NCBI GenBank assembly: GCA_018062305.1
Contig: JAGOSK010000005.1
Coordinates: 3,917 to 41,160, forward strand
Source: Minisyncoccota bacterium
GTDB lineage: Bacteria > Patescibacteriota > Minisyncoccia > Phycocordibacterales > CAIZLB01
DNA: 37,244 bases
Reading direction: 5' to 3'
Shown here in pieces: positions 30,713 through 37,244 of the stretch (position 1 is its first letter; each line of letters opens with the position of its first letter). The notes below the pieces were generated by a model that did not search any database, was not told where the DNA came from, and saw only the letters and a program-made list of their open reading frames with translations. Made by a program: the position numbers and the translations under genes.

Positions 30713-31984
30713 TTAATATTCTCTCATCGACAACTGAGCATCCACTTTCTTCACAATATCGAGAACTACTGAAACTACGATTAGAAGTCCTGTTCCTCCG
30801 ATAGTAAGGTATGAAATACCTGTAATAGCGTTTAGGACCGGCGGGAGAACTGCTACGAGGGCTAGGAAGAGGGCTCCGACAAGTGTGATACGAGTCACTA
30901 CTTTGCCTAGATATGCCTCTGTAGACTCTCCAGGACGTACTCCAGGGATAAAAGCTCCACCCTTCTGAAGGTTGTCAGAAATAGCCTTAGGATCGAAAGT
31001 AACGGCTGTATAGAAGAATGTGAAGAAGAATACCATCACAAAGTAAGCCGCAGCGTAGAACCACTGATTTGCCATTAGGGCAGTAACAAAAGCTGAGATC
31101 TCATTGATAGTTGGGTTTTGGAGGTATGTGAGGAAGTTCAACACCATCTGAGGAAGAAGCAACAGTGAAAGTGCGAAGATGATCGGGATAACGCCAGCTT
31201 GGTTGAGTCGAAGTGGAAGGTATGTAGAAGTTCCACCGTATGTCTTGCCTCCTCGGACCTGCTTTGCGTATGTAACAGGGATAGGTCGTTCTGCTTCAGT
31301 AATATATACAACGAGAAACACCATAAGGAGTGCGAGAATACCTAGACCAATATATGTAAACAAATCCTCTATCTGGAATGCGTAGAAAACCTGTGATGCT
31401 ACCTGTGGAACTACCGCAACGATACCTGCAAAGATAATCATTGAGAGACCATTACCAATACCGAACTCTGTCATGATTTCTCCAAGCCACATGAGAAATA
31501 CTGAACCAGCTACGATAACAAGTACGTTTGTGAGAAGTGCAAAAGAATCAAGCGAAGCGACAATCCCCTGTCTCTGAAGAATGATGATAAAACTAAAAGC
31601 TTGAGCAAAAGCGAGAGGAACAGAGAGAAGTCGTGAATACTGTGAGAATTTCTTTCGGCCGATAGCTCCTTCTTCTTGGTACATAGATTTCATCTTTGGT
31701 GACATCATTGTAAAAAGCTGCATGATGATAGAAGCCGTGATGTATGGTCCGACACCAAGCATTACAATAGAGAGAGTAGAAAGTCCTCCTCCAGAGAAAA
31801 TATTTAAAAGACCGAAAAATTGATTACTATCCAAAAATTGTGCCAAAGCAACTTGGTCTACACCTGGAATAGGGATAACTGAGAGAACCCGGAATACCGC
31901 GAGTGTACCCAACACAAATAAAACCTGCTTTCGTAGGCTTGAATCCTGAAACATGTGCTTTATTTTCTGTAAGAAATTTGACAT
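30713..31984 (-). CDS. secY: Preprotein translocase subunit SecY
   Basis: 423 residues with ten membrane helices. VLSVIPIPGVD, the plug-region SGGGLSTLSIVMLGVGPYI, YITEAERPIPVTYAK and GVRPGESTEAYL are all canonical. It forms the protein-conducting channel with SecE and SecG. It follows rplO by 64 bp as in all spc operons, but adk and map do not follow; a convergent regulator gene and the Y-shaped element end the operon here. Confidence 0.97.
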   Translation of the reverse strand: MSNFLQKIKHMFQDSSLRKQVLFVLGTLAVFRVLSVIPIPGVDQVALAQFLDSNQFFGLLNIFSGGGLSTLSIVMLGVGPYITASIIMQLFTMMSPKMKSMYQEEGAIGRKKFSQYSRLLSVPLAFAQAFSFIIILQRQGIVASLDSFALLTNVLVIVAGSVFLMWLGEIMTEFGIGNGLSMIIFAGIVAVVPQVASQVFYAFQIEDLFTYIGLGILALLMVFLVVYITEAERPIPVTYAKQVRGGKTYGGTSTYLPLRLNQAGVIPIIFALSLLLLPQMVLNFLTYLQNPTINEISAFVTALMANQWFYAAAYFVMVFFFTFFYTAVTFDPKAISDNLQKGGAFIPGVRPGESTEAYLGKVVTRITLVGALFLALVAVLPPVLNAITGISYLTIGGTGLLIVVSVVLDIVKKVDAQLSMREY

Positions 31985-32048
31985 ATTAAGTTATATTAAA
32001 CTGAATGTTGAACCACCCTGCTAAAACTGTAGGCCGATTAGGCTTCCA

Positions 32049-32489
32049 CTACGCTTCGATTGTTCCACCAACCTTTTCAATCTTTGCTTTTGCACCAGCT
32101 GAAACCTCACAGTCACGTACTCGTACTGCAACTGTGACTTCACCTAGTGATAGGATTTTAACACGAGGATACCGTCCGTGAACAGTAGGAAGAATTCCTT
32201 TGTCTACGATAGTTTTTGGAGAGACGATTTCATTTGCTTTGAATATTTCAAGAGATGAGAGGTTTAGAGGCACTGTATCTTTCTGAATAGACTTGTTTGA
32301 GTTCACACCACGACCTCGAAGTTTTGGAAGTCGCTTGATCATATCTCGGATTTCAGGCCGAATCTTGTGACCAGCTCGAGCTTTCTGGCCTTTTGTTCCT
32401 CTTCCAGAAGTTTTACCACGTTTGCCACCTCGGCCAACTTGGATCTTCTTCATATTTTCAGTTTTTCGTTTTAGGTTGTGAGTTTGCAT
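32049..32489 (-). CDS. rplO: Ribosomal protein uL15
   Basis: 146 residues. MQTHNLKRKTENMKKIQVGRG opens the protein, with the Gly/Arg-rich GRGGKRGKTSGRGTKGQKARAG loop, and the C-terminal domain ends VRVRDCEVSAGAKAKIEKVGG. L15 is a 50S assembly protein. Only 5 bp separate it from rpsE, with no room for rpmD. Confidence 0.96.
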   Translation of the reverse strand: MQTHNLKRKTENMKKIQVGRGGKRGKTSGRGTKGQKARAGHKIRPEIRDMIKRLPKLRGRGVNSNKSIQKDTVPLNLSSLEIFKANEIVSPKTIVDKGILPTVHGRYPRVKILSLGEVTVAVRVRDCEVSAGAKAKIEKVGGTIEA

Positions 32490-32494
32490 GGTAA

Positions 32495-33277
32495 TTATTT
32501 ACTGTGAGCTCGTGGTTTCTTGAGCATCTTGAGGGCTTCAATAGCAACTCGAGCATTGTTAAGTTTGTTCTTTGTACCAGATCGGAGTTTTGCAGTGATA
32601 TTTTTGATACCTGCGAGTTCAATAACATCTCGAACAGAACTTCCTGCTACCACACCTTTTCCAGGAGCTGGCATCATGTGTACTACAGAAGCGCCAACTT
32701 TCTTTAGAACTTCGTGAGGAATACTGTGAGTCTTTGTAAGAGAAAGAGTGATCATGTTTTTCTTTGCACTTCGTAGAGCCTTGTCTACCGCAAGTGAAGT
32801 ATCTCCACCCTTTCCTGTTCCTACTCCTACTTTACCTTTTCTATCTCCAGCAACAAGTGATACAGCAAAACTAAATCGTCGTCCTCCTGAAGCAACTCGA
32901 GTTACTCGTCGGATGTCGATAATCTTCTGGTCGTATTCAGGCTTGGCTCGTGGCTCTCGTCGTGGTCCACCTCTTCGGTCTCCACCAGCTCCAGGAGCTC
33001 CTCGTCCACCACCTCGTGAGTCTCGGCCTCCAGGTGTATTTCGTCGTGGTCCTCCGTTTGCGCCAGCAAAAGATCTAGACTGCGCAAATGGTGATGCTGC
33101 CGGCGCTGCAGGCTTTGATGCCGCAGACACAGGAGCAGTCGCTGGCGTTGCAACAACTTCCGCAGCTTCTTCAGACGCAGTTGTAGCTTCAGCAACCTCT
33201 GCCACCTCTACAGCAGCTTCAGCTATAGCTTCTTCCTTGATAACCTCTTCGTTTGTATTTTCTGTTTTATCAGTCAT
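32495..33277 (-). CDS. rpsE: Ribosomal protein uS5 with long N-terminal extension
   Basis: 260 residues against about 166 usually. The S5 core starts near residue 115 (YDQKIIDIRRVTRVASGGRR) and contains GVGTGKGGDTSLAVDKA and the late GSVRDVIELAGIKN. The first 110 residues are low-complexity: an acidic Glu/Ala part (to about 40), an Ala/Pro part (41-65) and a basic Gly/Arg part with RRGGPRREPR. The extension is encoded in frame and starts with its own ATG. It could bind rRNA or another partner near the mRNA entry channel; that is inference. Confidence 0.95.
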   Translation of the reverse strand: MTDKTENTNEEVIKEEAIAEAAVEVAEVAEATTASEEAAEVVATPATAPVSAASKPAAPAASPFAQSRSFAGANGGPRRNTPGGRDSRGGGRGAPGAGGDRRGGPRREPRAKPEYDQKIIDIRRVTRVASGGRRFSFAVSLVAGDRKGKVGVGTGKGGDTSLAVDKALRSAKKNMITLSLTKTHSIPHEVLKKVGASVVHMMPAPGKGVVAGSSVRDVIELAGIKNITAKLRSGTKNKLNNARVAIEALKMLKKPRAHSK

Positions 33278-33285
33278 ATTTGTAT

Positions 33286-33630
33286 TTAAAATTGTAGTCC
33301 CCCCTCTCGAGCACCGTCTGCAAGAGCTTTAATTCGACCTGTATAAATAAAGCCACCTCGGTCAAAGACTACTTTAGCAATATTTTTAGCTTTAGCCAAT
33401 TTTGCAATCTCAACTCCTACAGCATGAGCTGAAGTCGTCTTGTTGCCTTTGATCTCTGCTGATGAAGCGGCAGCAAGTGTAACAGCATTTTCATCATCGA
33501 TGAGCTGCGCGTAAGTTGCTGTATTTGACTTGTACACTGAAAGGCGTGGGCAAAGAGCTGTACCCGAAATTTTCGCTCGGATTCGCTTTCGTCGTCTGTC
33601 TCTTGGTGTTGAAATAATTGACTGCTTCAT
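33286..33630 (-). CDS. rplR: Ribosomal protein uL18
   Basis: 114 residues, normal length. RRKRIRAKISGTALCPRLSVYKSN and FDRGGFIYTGRIKALADGAREGG are typical. L18 binds 5S rRNA. It lies between rplF and rpsE; the ATG is preceded by CACC and no Shine-Dalgarno. Confidence 0.96.
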   Translation of the reverse strand: MKQSIISTPRDRRRKRIRAKISGTALCPRLSVYKSNTATYAQLIDDENAVTLAAASSAEIKGNKTTSAHAVGVEIAKLAKAKNIAKVVFDRGGFIYTGRIKALADGAREGGLQF

Positions 33631-33654
33631 GGTGATGAATTTAACTAAATATTA

Positions 33655-34191
33655 TTATGCTGCTTTTTTACCTTGCTTTCGCTTGATAACTTCCTTCTCA
33701 TATCGGAAACCTTTACCCTTGTATGGTTCTGGCTTCTTGAGTGCTCGGATTTGTGACGCAAACTGTGTTACCCGCTCTTTGTCAGCACCTGAAATAGATA
33801 TAAGACCCTTTTCAGATGTAACTGTAATACCAGCTGGAATCTCAACCTTTACTGGGTGAGAGAAACCAAGTGCCATATTGAGTGTTGTACCCATGACGTC
33901 TGCCTTGTATCCAATACCTTCGAGAATTAGCTTCTCTGTGTATCCTTCAGTAACACCCTTAATCATGTTTGAGATATGTGAAGAGTATGTACCCCAGAGC
34001 GCAGATGTTGCAATATCCTTCTTTTGTGGAACAAGAGTAATTTCATTACCATTAATATTGATTGCAATAACAGTCTTAAAAGCTCGCTTGAGTTCAGCTT
34101 TAGGTCCTTTGACAGTCAAAACACCATCAGAAGCGAGTGTAACTTCTGTTTTTGCTGGTATTTCGATTGTTCGTTTTCCTACTCGTGACAT
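33655..34191 (-). CDS. rplF: Ribosomal protein uL6
   Basis: 178 residues. MSRVGKRTIEIPAKTEVTL, two L6 repeats with ALWGTYSSHISNMIKGVTEG, and the signature PEPYKGKGFRYEKEVIKRKQGKKA. It binds 23S rRNA near the factor-binding site. The start is preceded by ACCAAC rather than a Shine-Dalgarno. Confidence 0.97.
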   Translation of the reverse strand: MSRVGKRTIEIPAKTEVTLASDGVLTVKGPKAELKRAFKTVIAININGNEITLVPQKKDIATSALWGTYSSHISNMIKGVTEGYTEKLILEGIGYKADVMGTTLNMALGFSHPVKVEIPAGITVTSEKGLISISGADKERVTQFASQIRALKKPEPYKGKGFRYEKEVIKRKQGKKAA

Positions 34192-34257
34192 GTTGGTTGA
34201 ATGAATTGGTTAATGGTTACTTGTACTCTGTGTTTGCTATTGCTTCAAAATTGCTGA

Positions 34258-34650
34258 TTACCAGATTTTGAAGAGTGCTTCTCCTCCAATCTTGGCCTTT
34301 CGGGCATCTTTGTCTGTCATAACTCCTTGTGGAGTAGTGAGGATAAGATATCCGTAGCCGTTTCGTACTGAGTGTACATCGTCAGCTTTAAAGTAAAGCT
34401 TTCGTGAACTCTTTGAAACAAGCTGTGTGCCTTCGATCTTCGGTGAACCATCTGCTGAATAAGCAAGTTCTACTTCTATAGTCTTGATTACTTTTTTACC
34501 TTTTTTTGTAAATGACTTAATGAAACCTTCTTTCTGCAAAACTGTGAAGATAGCTTCTCGAAACTTTGAGTGAGGAAAAACTACCATCTCTTTCTTTGCG
34601 AGATTAGAAACTTTTATGTTATTTACGAGTGATGCGATTACGTCTACCAT
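34258..34650 (-). CDS. rpsH: Ribosomal protein uS8
   Basis: 130 residues. MVDVIASLVNNIKVSNLAKK, ILTTPQGVMTDKDARKAKIGGEALFKIW at the end, the usual S8 shape. S8 binds 16S helix 21 and often represses the spc operon. Its start overlaps the rpsN stop by 7 bp, so translation is probably coupled. Confidence 0.96.
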   Translation of the reverse strand: MVDVIASLVNNIKVSNLAKKEMVVFPHSKFREAIFTVLQKEGFIKSFTKKGKKVIKTIEVELAYSADGSPKIEGTQLVSKSSRKLYFKADDVHSVRNGYGYLILTTPQGVMTDKDARKAKIGGEALFKIW

Positions 34651-34829
34651 GATGCTTTTTTAATACCTGGAATTAAACCTTCGTTTGCTGCCTCTCTGAA
34701 ACAGATACGGCACATATCGAAGTCTCTCATGTAGCCACGACCACGACCACATCTAAAACATCGTCGAGTAACTCGACTCTTGAATTTAGGTGTTTTTTTA
34801 GATCTTGCTACTGTTGATGTTTTGGCCAT
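34644..34829 (-). CDS. rpsN: Ribosomal protein uS14, zinc-binding type
   Basis: 61 residues, the short type Z form. C24-x2-C27 and C40-x2-C43 form the zinc ribbon (RCFRCGRGRGYMRDF then CRICFREAA). S14 sits in the head of the 30S subunit. The ATG is 8 nt after CCAACAAC, another of the CCAAC-type upstream sequences. Confidence 0.96.
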   Translation of the reverse strand: MAKTSTVARSKKTPKFKSRVTRRCFRCGRGRGYMRDFDMCRICFREAANEGLIPGIKKASW

Positions 34830-34856
34830 ATAAGTTGTTGGTTGATGCTAACAATT

Positions 34857-35411
34857 CTACTTCACTGTGTCAATCTTTTTGAATAGAAAACCGAGTTCCT
34901 TCATCACTTCTTCTGTTTCTGCCTTTGTTTTTGATGTAGTAACGATTGTCACTGCGAAACCAAAGACATCTTTGATATCTTCATCTGAAGTCTCTGGGAA
35001 CACAGTATGTTCTTTGATACCTAGGGTATAGTTACCCATAGCATCAATAGACTTGAGTTCGATACCTCGAAAGTCTCGAGTTCGAGGAAGTGCGATGTTT
35101 ACAAGCTTCTCAAGGAAACTCCACATTCGTTCGCCTCGAAGTGTCACCTGCCAACCTACAGGGTCGCCTTGTCGCACCTTGAAACTCGCAACTGACTTCT
35201 TTGCTGACTTTACAGTAGCCTTCTGACCTGCGATTTTGTTGATTCGGTCACCAATGAGCGCTTTTCGCTTTGGGTCTTTTACAGAACCAGTTGTAGAAGA
35301 AAGAATCACCTTCTCAATTCGAGGAGCTTGGAGCATGTTCTTGTAACCGAACTTGCCTTTCATAGCTTCAAATAGACCAGTTTGTTTTTGTTTTGCAGTG
35401 TTGTGTTTCAT
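34857..35411 (-). CDS. rplE: Ribosomal protein uL5
   Basis: 184 residues. APRIEKVILSSTTGSV, TLRGERMWSFLEKLVNIALPRTRDF and NYTLGIKEHTVFPE are L5 signatures. It binds 5S rRNA and the P-site tRNA region. ATG is preceded by TTGCC; no Shine-Dalgarno. Confidence 0.96.
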   Translation of the reverse strand: MKHNTAKQKQTGLFEAMKGKFGYKNMLQAPRIEKVILSSTTGSVKDPKRKALIGDRINKIAGQKATVKSAKKSVASFKVRQGDPVGWQVTLRGERMWSFLEKLVNIALPRTRDFRGIELKSIDAMGNYTLGIKEHTVFPETSDEDIKDVFGFAVTIVTTSKTKAETEEVMKELGFLFKKIDTVK

Positions 35412-35433
35412 GGCAATAGATTAATTATTTGAG

Positions 35434-35649
35434 CTAGATAGCTTTAACATTAGAAGCATTCATCGGGGCTGCTATCTCGATAAGCTGACCTTTCTTATCT
35501 TTTGATGTAGCCTTTTGGTGCTTCTTTCGAAGATTCAAACCTTCAACAACAACAAGATTCTCCTTAGGCATAGCCTTAAGAATTTTTCCTGTCTTGCCTT
35601 TGTCCTTTCCGGCAATCACTTTTACGTTGTCTCCTTTTTTGATCTTCAT
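35434..35649 (-). CDS. rplX: Ribosomal protein uL24, short form
   Basis: 71 residues against about 100 in E. coli. The KOW motif is clear: MKIKKGDNVKVIAGKDKGKTG, then VVVEGLNLRKKHQK. The C-terminal extension is missing, which is in line with reduced ribosomal proteins of CPR bacteria. It starts 50S assembly by binding 23S rRNA. Confidence 0.94.
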   Translation of the reverse strand: MKIKKGDNVKVIAGKDKGKTGKILKAMPKENLVVVEGLNLRKKHQKATSKDKKGQLIEIAAPMNASNVKAI

Positions 35650-35676
35650 GTTATTTTTGTTAATTTTATCTGTTAG

Positions 35677-36057
35677 TTACACAATTTCTGGTGCAAGTGA
35701 AGCGATTTTCTGATAACCAAGTTCTCCAAGTTCTCGCGGAATTGGTCCGAAGATTCGTCCAGCCAATGGTTCTGTCTTATCTTTTCCTCCCTTTGTAAGA
35801 ATAACTACTGCGTTCTCATCGAATCGAACGTATGAACCGTCTTTTCGTCGGAAAGCTTTTTTCTGTCGAACAACCACAGCAGTCAATACATCTTTCTTTT
35901 TTACCGCCTTTCGAGGCTGAGCCTTTTGTACAGAGAGAACTACGAGCTCGCCAATTTCAGCGTATCGCTTCTTTGAACTTCCAAGTACTTTAAACACTCG
36001 GCCTATTGTGGCACCTGAGTTGTCTGCTATTGATACTAGTGAGCGTGGTTGAATCAT
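35677..36057 (-). CDS. rplN: Ribosomal protein uL14
   Basis: 126 residues. MIQPRSLVSIADNSGATIGRV, RRKDGSYVRFDENAVVIL and GRIFGPIPRELGELGYQKIASLAPEIV are canonical. It lies at the subunit interface. Preceded by ACCAAC directly before ATG. Confidence 0.97.
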   Translation of the reverse strand: MIQPRSLVSIADNSGATIGRVFKVLGSSKKRYAEIGELVVLSVQKAQPRKAVKKKDVLTAVVVRQKKAFRRKDGSYVRFDENAVVILTKGGKDKTEPLAGRIFGPIPRELGELGYQKIASLAPEIV

Positions 36058-36106
36058 GTTGGTAAATTAATTATTGAATTTATTGAGTTGAAGTGTGTAT
36101 GAAAAT

Positions 36107-36388
36107 TTATGCAATTACAGTGAAGTGTTTATCCTTTGAAATTGGGGCACACTCTTCAATTGTCGCTTTGTCGCCAATCTTCTTTGTGTTACCAGGATTG
36201 TGCGCCTTGTACTTCTTTGTACGTGTTACGTACTTGTTGTACTTTGGAGCTTTGATAAATCGCTCAACTAAAACTGTAGCTGTATCCTTCATCTTGTCAG
36301 ATACAACAACACCAGTGAGCGTTCGCTTCTTTGTAGGAGTTTTCGCCTGTGTATCGGCTGTTTTAGTTGTTGTTTGTGTTTTTGTCAT
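36107..36388 (-). CDS. rpsQ: Ribosomal protein uS17
   Basis: 93 residues. The S17 core TLTGVVVSDKMKDTATVLVERF, KYVTRTKKYKAHNP and GDKATIEECAPISKDKHF follows a Thr/Lys/Gln-rich N-terminus of about 20 residues not seen in most S17. It binds 16S rRNA early in assembly. Confidence 0.95.
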   Translation of the reverse strand: MTKTQTTTKTADTQAKTPTKKRTLTGVVVSDKMKDTATVLVERFIKAPKYNKYVTRTKKYKAHNPGNTKKIGDKATIEECAPISKDKHFTVIA

Positions 36389-36408
36389 ATACGTAGCTTA
36401 TTTATACT

Positions 36409-36606
36409 TTATTTCTTCGCAGAGTCAATGATAGACATAATCTGTGCGATTTCCTTTCGAGTAGTCCGACCCTCCTTCACGTTCTTTGTCTTAGATCGTG
36501 TATTTCCGAGTCTAAAGCTCTGAAGTGAGTCTTTCTTCTCAGAGAGAAGCTTAAGCAGGTCTTTCTGTGTCTTTCCAGCTAATTTTGTGAATGATGATTC
36601 TTTCAT
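36409..36606 (-). CDS. rpmC: Ribosomal protein uL29
   Basis: 65 residues, helical: LAGKTQKDLLKLLSEKKDSL, QSFRLGNTRSKTKNV, RTTRKEIAQIMSII. It lies at the peptide exit tunnel. ATG preceded by ACCAAC. Order rplP-rpmC-rpsQ is the standard one. Confidence 0.95.
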   Translation of the reverse strand: MKESSFTKLAGKTQKDLLKLLSEKKDSLQSFRLGNTRSKTKNVKEGRTTRKEIAQIMSIIDSAKK

Positions 36607-36636
36607 GTTGGTATAATAAAATAATTAGTCTGGAAA

Positions 36637-37059
36637 TTAATGTGCTCGACTTACAACCTTTCCCTTAAGAGGAAGTTTTGTACCTGCCTTTCGAAGAGCC
36701 TCTCGTGCTTCTACTTCAGGAATACCATCTATCTCAAAGATAATTCGGCCTGGTCGAATTTCAACACAGAATCCTTGTGGATCTCCTTTTCCTTTACCCA
36801 TCGGTACTTCGGCAGCTTTTTGTGTCCAAGGTCGATCTGGGAATACTCGAATCCACACTCGACCTGTTTTACCCACTGAACGTGCAATCACCTTTCGAGC
36901 AGATTCAATCTGGTTTGAAGTGATGTGATTGTATGTGACAGCTTTAAGTCCGAAAGAACCAAAACTAAGATCTGTACCACGTGTTTCAGGTGCCAAGAAC
37001 TTTGGGTTCTGTCGATTCTTTTGCCATTTTCGGTATTTTACTTTCTTTGGGTATAACAT
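36637..37059 (-). CDS. rplP: Ribosomal protein uL16
   Basis: 140 residues. MLYPKKVKYRKWQKNRQ, SFGSFGLKAV, RKVIARSVGKTGRVWIRVFPD and MGKGKGDPQGFCVEIRPG are L16 signatures. It helps shape the A-site tRNA pocket. ATG preceded by TACC. Confidence 0.97.
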   Translation of the reverse strand: MLYPKKVKYRKWQKNRQNPKFLAPETRGTDLSFGSFGLKAVTYNHITSNQIESARKVIARSVGKTGRVWIRVFPDRPWTQKAAEVPMGKGKGDPQGFCVEIRPGRIIFEIDGIPEVEAREALRKAGTKLPLKGKVVSRAH

Positions 37060-37092
37060 GGTAGTAGGGTTATTAATTCGAAATTAAGATAC

Positions 37093-37244
37093 TTATTTAT
37101 TAAATACCTCACCTGTATAAATCCATACTTTGATACCGATGTTACCGTATGGCAAATGAGCTTCATATCGTTTGAAATCGATATTTGCTCGGAATGTCTG
37201 AAGTGGGATTCGACCTCTTTTGAGATCCTCACATCGTGCCATTT
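37093..37244 (-). CDS. rpsC: Ribosomal protein uS3, C-terminal end (cut by window edge)
   Basis: 49 codons plus stop are visible: [20 protein letters not shown], then [17 protein letters not shown], the conserved end of S3. The 5' part lies outside the window. It stands directly upstream of rplP, as in S10 operons, with a 33-bp gap. The N of GEVFNK is followed at once by the stop, so the protein has almost no C-terminal tail. Confidence 0.93.
   Translation of the reverse strand, partial: MARCEDLKRGRIPLQTFRANIDFKRYEAHLPYGNIGIKVWIYTGEVFNK

Noticed and set aside
32748-33332. Long plus-strand frame opposite rpsE and rplR
   Set aside because: It is the antisense shadow of the Gly/Arg/Ala-rich S5 extension, rich in Pro and Ala, and lies opposite certain ribosomal genes.
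1-37244. CRISPR array, tRNA or rRNA genes, transposase
   Set aside because: No evenly spaced direct repeats, no cloverleaf with a T-loop consensus, and no transposase or integrase protein were seen.

Overview
The window looks like chromosomal DNA of a Candidate Phyla Radiation (Patescibacteria) bacterium, most likely of the Parcubacteria branch. Reasons: AT-leaning composition, small streamlined genes, patescibacterial-type families (DUF5652, DUF1653, VTT protein, PemK-like toxin), a spc ribosomal operon that passes straight from rpsE to rplO without rpmD (L30), and ribosomal genes whose arginine is almost always CGA. The exact lineage cannot be read from the sequence.

Layout. 1-2703 (minus): small membrane proteins (VTT/DedA type, DUF5652, a CREST-like four-residue metal motif protein) and a membrane-anchored lysozyme-like protein, divergent from a histidine phosphatase. 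3425-5394: ZIP metal transporter and a divergent PLD/cardiolipin-synthase-like enzyme. 5440-6017: a RelE-type toxin with a ribbon-helix-helix antitoxin and operator repeats. 6110-8680: the infC-rpmI-rplT operon, flanked by two GC-richer orphan genes with strong terminators. 8715-16299 (minus): LOG-like protein, D-2-hydroxyacid dehydrogenase, anchored protein, O-methyltransferase, beta-CASP nuclease, small membrane protein and a P-type ATPase. 16392-16600 (minus): an apparent structured RNA. 16623-23493 (minus): ndk, a small membrane protein, a 1021-residue VirD4/TraG-like DNA-translocase ATPase, a coiled-coil protein, map, an adenylate kinase-like gene and a half-size MFS protein. 23567-30511: accessory zone with two TrmB-like regulators, an IMPase-like enzyme, a MazF/PemK-like domain running in frame into inorganic pyrophosphatase, a candidate small RNA, DUF1653 and an MBL hydrolase. 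30594-37244 (minus): secY and the spc/S10 ribosomal cluster back to the end of rpsC.

How it is expressed. The clearest global signal is that about sixteen transcription-unit starts carry a -10 hexamer only 6-9 nt before the start codon, which predicts leaderless mRNAs. Ribosomal genes inside operons also lack Shine-Dalgarno sequences. Four GC-richer genes (6229, 8152, 24958 and 29617 starts) break the codon style and look acquired. The most interesting points are the two unassigned RNA genes (16392-16557 minus; 28096-28192 plus), the Y-shaped inverted-repeat element downstream of secY, the toxin-pyrophosphatase run-on frame with a hairpin and an internal promoter, and a duplicated ppaC 3' end whose copies differ only synonymously.
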